From contig MOWL01000068.1 of the NCBI GenBank assembly GCA_002110485.1, forward strand, positions 620,001 to 684,000: 64,000 nt of DNA, written 5' to 3'. The position numbers were made by a program, and so were the translations under genes. A model generated the notes under the pieces. It had not been told where the DNA came from, did no database searches, and saw nothing but the letters and a program-made list of their open reading frames with translations. Below, piece after piece: positions 1-9,027 of this stretch (its first letter is position 1; each line of letters begins with the position of its first letter). This stretch comes from Emergomyces orientalis (lineage: Eukaryota; Ascomycota; Eurotiomycetes; Onygenales; Ajellomycetaceae).

Positions 1-80
1 GGGTATAATTATTCTTGATATTAGTGTTGTTTTGACATACCCCTTGTCATACAGTGTCAGTAGGCACGTCATCCCGAAAG

Positions 81-1256
81 TTATGATTTGAAGAGCGAAC
101 CTTGAGTGTCTCTGACAACAGCAGAACCGTCGCCTTGGGAGGGGTTCTCATGAGGTGTTGTGCGTCTTTCCTCACTACTTTGATTTCCGTTCACGCTCAC
201 CACTGGCCCGCCTGGATCGACGCGGTCTATCATATGTCCGCGGAATGGAGTCCGATGATCGCGAGGTGGGTCGGGGCTGTCACCGCCACCTGGAAGGGAT
301 GCAACTCGAAGGCTGCCTTCCGAATTCTGATTCCGGCGGCGGAGCGGCTTGGTATAGAATTTATTGACATCCCCAACTATTGAACTAATATCCGAAAGGC
401 TTCCACCCCCTTCAAGGTAACTCGAAACCAGATCCGCCAGGCCCTTAGACTGTCGCGAGTGCAATTCGATGGTTTGTAGCAATCGCGAAAATTCATCTGT
501 TTCAACTGCAGTCGGGCTCTGAGCTAAGCCAAACCCAATAGTCATGGGATCAGCTTGGTTTTGACTTGGTACCAAGCTGTTGGAGCTTATATCTGCAGAA
601 AAGGGATTGGTGTTTTGAGCGGCGGGTGCATTTGTGGCATCGTTTTGGTGCAGGATATGAGACTGAAGAGCTTCTTTCTGGGATCGATCAGTGGTTGAAG
701 AGGACGAACCCGTATGGCTGTTCGTGCCTGAGCGAAATGGGTTGCGTGGGTTGTGAAGAAACCAGGGTCCCTTCTCGGGAAAGGTGGCAGACGCAGCTAG
801 CTTTTTCCCCAACCAAAGAGGGGACTTTGTCAGGTCAAAAGCATCACTCATAGCTTCGGTAAAGGTATTTTCCCTGGTGTTTGGCGTAATCATCTGCGGG
901 ATATTGGCGGGCTGTTCGAGAAGGCTTCCCTCAGAGGGGTACGGTTTGCTGGGGAAACATGTTGCATTTTGCTCACCGCTAGTGGCGGAACTGTTGGAAC
1001 GGCGGAGTTCTGCTCTCCTTCTGCCGAAATGATCCCGATGAAGTGGCAGTCTTGCTGGGCTACAAGCTTTGTACCTCAATTCGGGATGCCTTGAGGATCT
1101 TGGAAAGTTCTGATGGCTGTAATAGCGTGGAGGGCGATTATAATGCCGCGCTGACCTACGCCGATTCTCAGGGCTGTGATACGAACATTCCTGGTTTTGG
1201 GTAACGGGGGGCCGGACATCTGCGGAGTCAGGAGCGGCAGGCAACTGAGAAGGCAT
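81..1256 (-). CDS. Hypothetical disordered protein, 391 aa
   Basis: A single open frame runs from an ATG at 1256 to a TAA at 81. I do not recognise the family. The protein is rich in Ser, Pro, Asn, Arg and Gln and looks disordered over most of its length. There is an Arg/Tyr/His-rich stretch near residues 30-85, and a more ordered, possibly helical segment near residues 255-300 (with LLQTIELHSRQ). No signal peptide or membrane segment is visible. The C-terminal 90 residues are Pro/Gly/Arg-rich, so an unrecognised intron near the 3' end is possible. It diverges from RPB12 across about 960 bases. The length and the absence of in-frame stops argue for a real gene. Its role is unknown. Confidence 0.55.
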   Translation of the reverse strand: MPSQLPAAPDSADVRPPVTQNQECSYHSPENRRRSARHYNRPPRYYSHQNFPRSSRHPELRYKACSPARLPLHRDHFGRRRAELRRSNSSATSGEQNATCFPSKPYPSEGSLLEQPANIPQMITPNTRENTFTEAMSDAFDLTKSPLWLGKKLAASATFPEKGPWFLHNPRNPFRSGTNSHTGSSSSTTDRSQKEALQSHILHQNDATNAPAAQNTNPFSADISSNSLVPSQNQADPMTIGFGLAQSPTAVETDEFSRLLQTIELHSRQSKGLADLVSSYLEGGGSLSDISSIVGDVNKFYTKPLRRRNQNSEGSLRVASLPGGGDSPDPPRDHRTPFRGHMIDRVDPGGPVVSVNGNQSSEERRTTPHENPSQGDGSAVVRDTQGSLFKS

Positions 1257-2215
1257 CGTGAAGGGTACGCTTGCACCTCGAATGACAAAAGAGTGTTTTG
1301 AATTTGGGCCCTCTTAGACTAGAGCACGCAATAACTAGAGCTGAACGGGGATCCTTGATTCCAGCCAGCAGGTTTATCCCCACTTAAATAGAGAATAGGA
1401 GACGACCAAAAAAAAAAAAAAAAAACAGAGCGAACGTAGAATGGACTGTGACAGAAGAGTTAACGGAAGAATACTGAGTTAAAGATTTGATCTTGATGTC
1501 ACGATGGGTGTGTCAAGATGCGTATATAGTATGACGATATGTAACTCTAGAGAGAGTCACGATGTGAGAGAGAGAGAGAAATATGAGATAGGAAATATAA
1601 AGCGACAACAAATACGCGGCAAATCTCAAGGAAAGAGAGAAGATGGAAGTCCGCAGTTCCATGGCAGGCCCATTCGGCACGCGAAATTCCCCCGCGGAAG
1701 GAGAAATATCAATGTAAACAGGTCCAGCCATTGTAAAGTCACGGCAACCAGGGTTTTAGAAACCCCGTAAGGCTGCGATGCTATAATCCGTGTTATTTAA
1801 GCAAACTCTCCGTTATGCCCGGGAGGACTGCTCTGATAGAAACCATGAAAGGAAACGAGGGCCAAACGAGGGCGGATGTGGTCCTTGAACAGGACTAAGC
1901 CCAGCACAGAACATGTTCTTAAAATAGCCTACTTTTGTAAAATGGGAGCCGAACCTAAGAGACAACAGGGATGAAAAACCAAGTTGTGATCCATCGACGT
2001 TCAAGTTGATATTGCGAAGATGAGTTGCTCTCTCGATGATCCTCGTTGAGGGAACTCCAAATCACATGACTTGGAATCCGATATCATGTGACCCTGTTAT
2101 CTCTCCAGAGTTATCAATCTCTGACGACCTTCAAAAAAACTTTTTCCCTCAGAACATCCTACACTCCAAGTCTCTTCACCACCCACACCCATACCGCTTA
2201 TCTCCATACGCAGTC
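1257..2215. other. Divergent intergenic region upstream of RPB12
   Basis: About 960 bases lie between the divergent unknown gene and RPB12. They contain an A run near 1409-1425, a GA-rich stretch near 1567-1582, and two RTCACRTG-type sites at 2061-2068 and 2085-2092. The two sites lie about 125-155 bases upstream of the RPB12 start. I see no further gene. Confidence 0.6.
2061..2092. promoter_or_regulatory. Paired RTCACRTG sites upstream of RPB12
   Basis: ATCACATG at 2061-2068 and, on the other strand, GTCACATG at 2092-2085 face each other 16 bases apart, just upstream of RPB12. RTCACRTG is the consensus bound by the yeast bHLH factor Cbf1. Binding here is inferred from the motif and its position only. 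Confidence 0.4.
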
Positions 2216-2540
2216 ATGTCTCGCGAAGCCTACCAAGTCCCTACAGGCCAGACTGGGTTCACTGGCGCAACCGGCGTCGTCGAAGGAACCACCAGCGACG
2301 CCATATCAGTCACCTATATCTGCGGCGATTGCAACTCGCGGGTTTCCATGAAGCGTGGAGACCAGATCCGCTGCAAGGAATGCGGACATCGTGTGCTGTA
2401 TAAGGAAAGGACTAAAAGGTTCAGTTTTTATTCCTCCTTTTTTCTTCATGGGTCTTACCAATACGGCTTTTGGGAACGCTGGGAGCTAACTGATGTCGCT
2501 TTGGGGTTTCTACAGAATGGTGCAGTTTCAAGCCCGATGA
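2216..2540 (+). CDS. RPB12: RNA polymerases I, II and III shared subunit RPABC4 (Rpb12)
   Basis: Small zinc-binding subunit common to all three nuclear RNA polymerases. Two exons, 2216-2418 and 2516-2540, are joined across a 97-base GT-AG intron and give 75 residues. The zinc ribbon is clear: Cys36-x2-Cys39 (YICGDC) and Cys53-x2-Cys56 (IRCKECGHR). The conserved C-terminal tail KERTKRMVQFQAR is restored only by splicing, which confirms the intron. The first 30 residues are a variable Gly/Thr-rich extension typical of fungal orthologues. The in-frame ATG at 2036 would add 60 unrelated residues and was not used. The gene converges on TRP4. Confidence 0.96.
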
Positions 2541-2983
2541 TACCTACCCACCCACCTCATCTCCGTTTCATGAGTAATATAGTCGATTATGAGGGTCGGA
2601 TTATGATAGGAGGGTATATGCTTTTGGGTTTGATTTTTCTTTCGCTTTTGTTGGTGGTCAACGGCGTCTGCATGGCGCTAGGGAGTGGGATGCTTTATGA
2701 TTTGTATGTGAAGTTCGGATGCAAAAAGAGTTGATATCAGGAAGGGAGGCGGACAAGCTAGGAACGTGAGCGTGATGAAAACAATTTTCTTCTTTCGTGT
2801 CGTATCGGCAGTTGAAACAATATCCGAGCGCAACGTTACCATCATCATTCGTGGGCTCCTTTCTAGAGTTTCCCTGGAAAAAGAAAAGATATAAAAAAGC
2901 CTCCATAAATACAACGTGGTCCATCCAAGACCCGAAAAGATAGATTTCCAGAACTTTTTTTCCCAATTTTCCTTTTCTTCCAG
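2541..2983. other. Convergent 3' intergenic region RPB12-TRP4
   Basis: About 440 bases separate the stops of two convergent genes. The frame of the RPB12 intron stays open on the plus strand to 2734, with a hydrophobic stretch. I read this as untranslated sequence, because the spliced RPB12 ends at the family-typical C terminus. Confidence 0.5.
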
Positions 2984-4356
2984 TTACAACGAGTTTGATA
3001 CTTCAATGAATTTTTCCAAGCTTTTCAGTGCTTCCCCACTTTCGATCGCCCAGCGTGCTCGCCGAATACCTTCCTTCCAGCGTCCACCGCCTGGACCAAC
3101 CTCTTTAATAACGGCCCCGCTATCACCAAGACCCATATCACTTGTATCAGCGTCACAAATGCCAGATATGACCAACAGAGCCGCAACGTTCATGAGCACG
3201 AATTCCAAGATGGGGTGGTCGCGAGGAAGCTCGTTGCGGAGCAGACTCATCAGTATCAAAGCGTTTTCGCCAGGCATCTTACCTCCGCCAACTTGTGAAA
3301 GAGGGTGCGCCGAGAACCCAAAATCCGAAGGCTGAAGCTGGAAGGATTCGATTTTTACCAAAGTCTTGGGTGGTGCGTCTTCATCATAAGTCTCGTCGGA
3401 TTCGCGATTATCGTCTGAGCCGCCTTGATATTCGGGGTTAGGGTATTCGGATAGTTTCCAGCAGTTAGTTATGCCGGCACAGCTGATTTCATCCAAATCT
3501 TCTTCACCGCATACAACCAGCGCCTTCTTAGCCCCGCTGAGCTTTAGCACGTTTGCGAAGATTGGACCTAGGGATTGGTATGCTACACCAACCAAACGAG
3601 CTTCAATACCCCAGTCAATTGGATTTGCCAGGGGTCCGAGGAGGTTAAAGATCGTCCGTATGCCAAGCCCTCTTCGAACCGGATTTGCAAACTTCATACC
3701 GGTGTGGAAATTTGGAGCGAAGAGAAAGCAGTAGTTCGATTTCTCGTACACTTTGATGACGTTCTCTGGTCGAACGGCAGATATATTTGGTGGGGTGGGG
3801 GTGATCGAGGTCAAAACGTCTGCAGAGCCTGAAAATGACGTTTGGGCCCGATTTCCATGCTTTGCCATCATTAACAATGGCGATGCTATAATGGAAGAAG
3901 TCGTAGAGATATTGAATGTGCGATGTGAATCTCCTCCTGTCCCAACAATGTCACACTGCCGCCATAAATGTTGTTAGCAAGCTCAATAAATTTTGTCCAA
4001 AACCAAAAGAAGAAAACAATAAATCCTCCACTTACAAGGCCGCCTTCGTAAGACCCTTCTTTTTTAGCCCGCTCCTTAATCAGCTCCCGTAGTGCTGTCG
4101 GCTCAATTGGCTTCGCAGCTTCTCTCATCCGAGTTGCGCATTTTGCTAACACGTCAGCATCCCTGTCCTTGCCAGTCGAATGTAGGAGGGTGAGAAGCGC
4201 AGCAGTCTGAATGAGAGACAATTTATCCTCGAAGATGAGAGAGAAAGCAGCAGCAATTTCCCCTGAAGAAACCTCGTATGTGACTGCATCCGGATAGGCC
4301 AGTCTCGTAAGAAGTGGTGATATGGAAATCGCGAGGTCGGACTTATCTGACGCCAT
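2984..4356 (-). CDS. TRP4: Anthranilate phosphoribosyltransferase
   Basis: Transfers phosphoribose from PRPP to anthranilate, the second step of the tryptophan branch. Two exons on the minus strand (4356-4036, 3955-2984) give about 430 residues. The 80-base intron runs from GTAAGT to CAG and joins EGGL to CDIVGTGGD. The PRPP/Mg-binding GTGGD motif (residues 112-116) and the KHGNRAQTSFSGSADVL motif are both present. The N-terminal helical domain (LLTLLHSTGKDRD) matches the nucleoside phosphorylase family III fold. An acidic insertion lies near residues 276-303 (NRESDETYDEDAPPK); it is longer than bacterial TrpD has at that point. The gene diverges from the uL10m gene across 390 bases. In fungi this enzyme is encoded separately from the TrpG/C/F polypeptide. 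Confidence 0.94.
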
Positions 4357-4746
4357 AGCTCCGTTATGGTCGAGCTCCGAGTTATAGGCAGAATATTTTC
4401 GGCCAGAAACAGATGGTAAATTAATATCTAGACAATTGTCAGATAAATAAATGAAAAGAAAGCAGCAATGGCAGGTGCAGTTGTGTGTTCTGTTAATGAT
4501 GCCCCTCCATCGTAGGACAAAAAGGAGTCATTGAGCTACAACGTGGCAGAATCCTCACCGCCTTAGACGGTACTATCCAAATACTGGTACTTTTGAGGCT
4601 AAAAAAATATTCTCCATCAGAGTGCAAGACATCGGTGTATATCTATCGTGCTCCAACTTCGAAACACATGGCAATTGGACCAGTAGTGACAAGTTTCTTT
4701 ACTCTGCAATTATTTCAAATATTTTAAGTGTCACTTTTCCGTTCCA
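4357..4746. promoter_or_regulatory. Divergent promoter region TRP4 / uL10m
   Basis: 390 bases between two divergent starts must hold both core promoters. I see no clear TATA box and no gene. Confidence 0.5.
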
Positions 4747-5796
4747 ATGCCTCCACGATTGCGCCTCTCCGTGTCCCTCCTCCCACATCCCCTTCGGCAG
4801 GAGGTTCTTATATATTCGCGACGATATGCCAGCACAACAGCTGCTGCTGCTACAACATCCACAATAAATCAAACATCCCAATCGAAATCCCCAACTTCAC
4901 CACCACCTCCCCCCTCAACAGCATACCCCTCATACCAACCCCCATCACACCGCCGCCCCGAGTTCCGCAAATCCCAACTTCACCGTCAATACACTTCCCT
5001 CCTCCGCACAACACCGCTGATCCTGATCTTCCAGCATAACAATCTTCAATCCGTAGAATGGGCTGGCATCCGTCGTGAGCTTACAAAAGCCCTACAAAAA
5101 GTTGACGAAGCAAATGCCGCTGCGGGCAGAACAGAGCCTCCCATAGCCCCCATCATTCAACTAAAAATCATTCAAACCAGCATCTTCGAAGCTGCTTTGC
5201 GTGTCGTGGATTTCTTCCGGCCCGGCGAAACGACCTCCCTTCGTGGCCCTGGTAAGATTGCAGCCGCCAAAGCTGACCCCAAATTAACACACGATCTCTC
5301 CCGCACCGCATATGCCGCCGTACTCGACAAAAAGGGTAAACATGATCTTTCCACCATATTGGTTGGCCCAATTGCTGTGCTCAGTTTCCCTCATGTTTCC
5401 CCCGAGCATTTGAAGGCTGCGCTGTCGATTTTAGCACCCAAACCACCACAGTTCCCTGCACCAGGTCGGAGGGCTAACCCTGGCCTATACGACTTGCCTG
5501 TCCAGGCTGGATTGAAGAAATTGATCATGTTGGCGGCGAGGGTGGAAGGAAAAGTGTTCGATCAAGATCAGACCAGATGGGTTGGTGGAATTGAGGGTGG
5601 TATGACCGGTTTGAGATCCCAGCTTGTGTCGCTCTTGCAAGGAGCGGGTGCGAGCATTACTACGACGTTGGATGCAGCGGGTAAGAGCCTGTATCTTACT
5701 CTTGAGAGCCGGAGGAGTGTCTTGGAAGAAGAGCAGAAAGGACCAGAGACTGATGCTAAGAGTGAAGGTGAAGGGAAGACGGATGCTTCGAAATAA
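4747..5796 (+). CDS. MRPL11: Mitochondrial large-subunit ribosomal protein uL10m
   Basis: Single-exon gene of 349 residues. The N terminus is Arg/Ser-rich with few acidic residues and carries SRRYAST, a typical mitochondrial presequence and cleavage region. A Pro-rich linker follows. The body matches the L10 fold of fungal mitochondrial ribosomes: FRKSQLHRQYTSLLRTTPLILIFQHNN, then a central alpha/beta region and GPIAVLSFPHVSPEHLKAAL. The C-terminal 30 residues are a charged Glu/Lys tail. The start at 4747 gives the presequence expected for import. The most likely family is the yeast MrpL11/uL10m group; assignment rests on pattern, not on an alignment. Confidence 0.8.
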   Translation: MPPRLRLSVSLLPHPLRQEVLIYSRRYASTTAAAATTSTINQTSQSKSPTSPPPPPSTAYPSYQPPSHRRPEFRKSQLHRQYTSLLRTTPLILIFQHNNLQSVEWAGIRRELTKALQKVDEANAAAGRTEPPIAPIIQLKIIQTSIFEAALRVVDFFRPGETTSLRGPGKIAAAKADPKLTHDLSRTAYAAVLDKKGKHDLSTILVGPIAVLSFPHVSPEHLKAALSILAPKPPQFPAPGRRANPGLYDLPVQAGLKKLIMLAARVEGKVFDQDQTRWVGGIEGGMTGLRSQLVSLLQGAGASITTTLDAAGKSLYLTLESRRSVLEEEQKGPETDAKSEGEGKTDASK

Positions 5797-6074
5797 TGGA
5801 AGATGAATATGTGATTTTTCATTTTCAATTTTTTAGTCATTATACTTCTAGATATAGCTTGTGGTTCCTTTTGACTTTTGCTTCCCTTTTTTAGCTTTGG
5901 TTCTTTTGATACATGCTGACCTTTTCCTCTATATCTATTGTACAATATATATCATATATCTTATCCAATACTGGTGTCAAAACTATCTATCAGTCAATGA
6001 GCTGGCACGTTTCCCAAAATCGGATGTATTTATTAAGTCCAGTGAAAGGGCCTCCCAAGTTTTTGTTGGCCTAA

Positions 6075-7499
6075 TCATCTCTGCCTCATCATAATCTTCG
6101 TGTTCATACCTACAACACATCTAACTATATCCCAATCCCCGCCTGATCCGACCCAATCACACACCAAAATGCCCGTAGACCAATCCCCCTTCTCCCCCCG
6201 ATGTCTGCGGCACAAATAATCCACCACAGCAGGATTCACTTTAGCAGCAATATTTTCGGGCCAAGTTTCTACTTTCCAGAAATTGCTAGCGCTAAGGAAA
6301 TTTATATAAAAGGGAAGTTTCCGATTCCCAACATCATTATTATTTGTTCCTTCTTTTCCAATGACACCAAACGGGTAACACAGCTCCGCCGTCCTCCCAA
6401 AATGTGCATTAACATAGTCGAGTTTTTCCTGGATCTTTCTTTTCTCAAGTACCTCGTAGAAGTCCTGTATGCATATGTCTCCACTTGGACACGTAGCAAA
6501 TGGGGTATTGTCCGCCCAACCTTCAGCATCAACGCCCCAGCCCCGTCCACCCCATTCTGTCTTCAGCCGATCTTCTAGCCCAAACCGCCGGATAAGCACG
6601 ATCTTACCCCGGACTTCGCCAAGGGTGGGGATTCTAGGTTCCGTGTACCACCGACTCCCGTCTCGCGCGTAGTGGTCCCGGAGAATCCGGCTAAGTTGCG
6701 CATCAGTGTGGTTCCCTGGGCCTTCCCGCTTCACGGACATAATGAGAGTTTCAGACGGGTTGTGTTCGAGGAATGACTCAACCTCGTCGACGAGGTCGCA
6801 GAAGTATTTTTGTCCCGTAAGAGAGATTGGGAATACTCCGTGGATAAGCACCAGGTTATCCTTGCTCGGGTCATCGGGGAATTGGGGCTGCACCCGGATA
6901 TCGAAAAATCGAACGCCGTTTTCCAGTTGTTCACGAGGGCTGACAGCCTGGCAACGAACTGAGGGTGCAGCTAAATGGCAGGTTGGGGAATTGTGTGTAC
7001 CGGGAATGGAAAGGGCAGAGAGATAGGTTCCATCGTTGAGCTCACGCATCCAAGCATTGAGGTTGGCAGAGGAGTATATCGCAAGGTGGGATTCCAGGGT
7101 AATATAGATTCCGGTAAATCGGAAGCGGGGATTTTCAACCAGCGGTTTCGATGTGGCTGACTCCCTGGTAGGTACAGGAGTTTGTATTCGATGCCTCTCG
7201 CCCTCTGCTTCAAATATCAGCTGCAGACGTTCCTTATCTGACTTGTCAAATGCCCGGATATCCGTCTTCACTGAGTCGAAGGGTTCAATGCAGATTGACA
7301 TGTCCTGTCTACCAAAAACTTCAACATTTTGCGTCGAAGTCTCCGCGGCGGGTGCAGATCTGGTCACATTGTTCTTTAATAACTTTGCAACCTGCTTGAA
7401 GTCGCGCTTTGGGACTTTTGCTGGCGGGAACCGCTCAACGTGTTTCAATATAAGCGGGGTTGATGTGAGGTTCCGGACGGTGAGGTACTCTGCAACCAT
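6075..7499 (-). CDS. PI-PLC X-domain phosphodiesterase
   Basis: Uninterrupted 474-residue protein on the minus strand. Its C-terminal two thirds match the bacterial-type phosphatidylinositol-specific phospholipase C X domain. The catalytic histidines are visible at H169 (SIPGTHNSPT) and H220 (VLIHGVFPIS), with the basic residue in RFFDIRVQP near 198-206 and the conserved WGGRGWGVDAEGW block. There is no Y or C2 domain, unlike eukaryotic PLC. The first 140 residues are an unrelated N-terminal region with a beta-rich look (YLTVRNLTSTPLILKHVERF). No signal peptide is seen, so an intracellular or peripheral location is likely. Substrate (PI, GPI or related) cannot be read from sequence. Confidence 0.88.
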   Translation of the reverse strand: MVAEYLTVRNLTSTPLILKHVERFPPAKVPKRDFKQVAKLLKNNVTRSAPAAETSTQNVEVFGRQDMSICIEPFDSVKTDIRAFDKSDKERLQLIFEAEGERHRIQTPVPTRESATSKPLVENPRFRFTGIYITLESHLAIYSSANLNAWMRELNDGTYLSALSIPGTHNSPTCHLAAPSVRCQAVSPREQLENGVRFFDIRVQPQFPDDPSKDNLVLIHGVFPISLTGQKYFCDLVDEVESFLEHNPSETLIMSVKREGPGNHTDAQLSRILRDHYARDGSRWYTEPRIPTLGEVRGKIVLIRRFGLEDRLKTEWGGRGWGVDAEGWADNTPFATCPSGDICIQDFYEVLEKRKIQEKLDYVNAHFGRTAELCYPFGVIGKEGTNNNDVGNRKLPFYINFLSASNFWKVETWPENIAAKVNPAVVDYLCRRHRGEKGDWSTGILVCDWVGSGGDWDIVRCVVGMNTKIMMRQR

Positions 7500-9027
7500 G
7501 ATGCGCGAGCAGTCTAGTTCTACCGTACTCCTAACTGCAGGAACTACTTCCCACTCGTTCTATTCTAAGAATCAGCCCCAAACCTTGGTACTAAATATAA
7601 TTCAAAAAGTGGTATATGCGAGCTGAATGTCCTTAAGCCCAGTTCCACTAACCTTAATGCCATAAAGCGATTCATGAATCAATATGTTACCCCAACATTG
7701 AAAGCTTTTGTCTTTGATTTTGCATGAGAGAAATGATAGTTACTCTGCACCGTTCAAGAGATTTGGCACGAATTATCTTCGCTTCATCTCAAAATGATAG
7801 TTGAGATCCCTCAAAATAGCAAATATCCTGTGGATAAAAACTACCAATGATAATTTGTCTGCTTGATGAGCGTGTTCAATTCATTTCCAGGCTCTGCAGT
7901 TGATGTAAAATACGGTGATCCTGCTTGTGAATTCTCTTTGAAATTGACACCGAGCATTGACTGGGCTTGGTATCACTCGGAATCGGCCAAAAGGGTTGGG
8001 TTGAGGGTTGGCCACCCAATCAGGTAATTTAGGGCTTTGACTCTTTGAGGGCCATCACGAGTAATTCTATATAATTGTTGGCGGACCAACATCCAATCCA
8101 ACTTTCAGAATTAGCTGTTATATACGGAATGTAACAACTTGGAGGCCCCAAGTCTCGAAAGACTGATCTTTTTGGGTTGCCTCCGTTGGCTTTTATCTCA
8201 CAATCTCTATTTCAACAGGAGTGTGAACTTCGTATGTCAACAAATTGTTGTCCAACGTACTAAGGATAGATATGGAGAACTAATCTTCCGTTTAGGAATC
8301 CAACTAACATCTAGTCCAAAGGAAAACCTCTATGGAGTACACCTGTGAAACACCTGGAGCGCCGAGATGAATCCTGGACAGGGCCCCCATCTCAGCGAGA
8401 TTTCAATGATACTGGGCAACAGGACAAAGTCTATCCAAATGTTTTTATGCTCATTGATGCGTTAGATAAGATATCTGACGGAGTGTGCTAGACCTACTCT
8501 TACGCACCTGCCGGGTCATGCCGTGGCTGTCGATAACAAACTCTGGTTGATGCCCACCAGGCTGGTTTATTGATTGTAGAAGTAAGCGGACTGGCCGTCG
8601 AATCCCCAAATACATTCTATAAATACGGATTCCGGACCACCTCAATAGATAAATTGGTAGCTACCGTTCAAAATACAGTACGTATATTCTTAAGCAGCTA
8701 CAAAGTGCCCCTGTCTTGTAATCTCCCATTTTTTATGGCCCGGGGGGGCGGACTCTTAAAGGTCACATGACATATCTCGCTCTCCGGATAAATGTTTTTT
8801 AAGCCCTCTCCACCAGCATTTCTCGATACCTTGTAAACTTGCCGCCGTCGACCTTCGTGACTATAACTTTCTAACAGCCGCTTCTTTTTTTTTACCAATT
8901 GGAACAACTTCTCGCTCTTCATAGCCTGTACCTTCTCCTGGCAAGCTTCCCACACTGTCGTCAACTTGCGCTCTAGCCTTGCCAACAATCTGGACGGGTA
9001 AAAACCGTCCAGCTGAAGTCAATCGTC
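7500..9027. other. Intergenic region upstream of PI-PLC and NAT1
   Basis: About 1.5 kb without a convincing gene. All open frames are short and look random. A GTCACATG site lies at 8762-8769, about 260 bases before the NAT1 start, and a run of seven G residues lies just upstream of it. The rest probably holds the promoters and leaders of the two divergent genes. Confidence 0.5.
8762..8769 (+). promoter_or_regulatory. RTCACRTG site upstream of NAT1
   Basis: GTCACATG, the same E-box-type octamer seen upstream of RPB12 and other genes in this window. It is a Cbf1-like site by motif only. Confidence 0.35.

Noticed and set aside
2541..2734. Plus-strand frame continuing RPB12 with a hydrophobic C terminus
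   Set aside because: Splicing 2418 to 2516 gives the exact conserved RPB12 tail followed by a stop. The continued frame needs intron retention and resembles no RPB12 protein.
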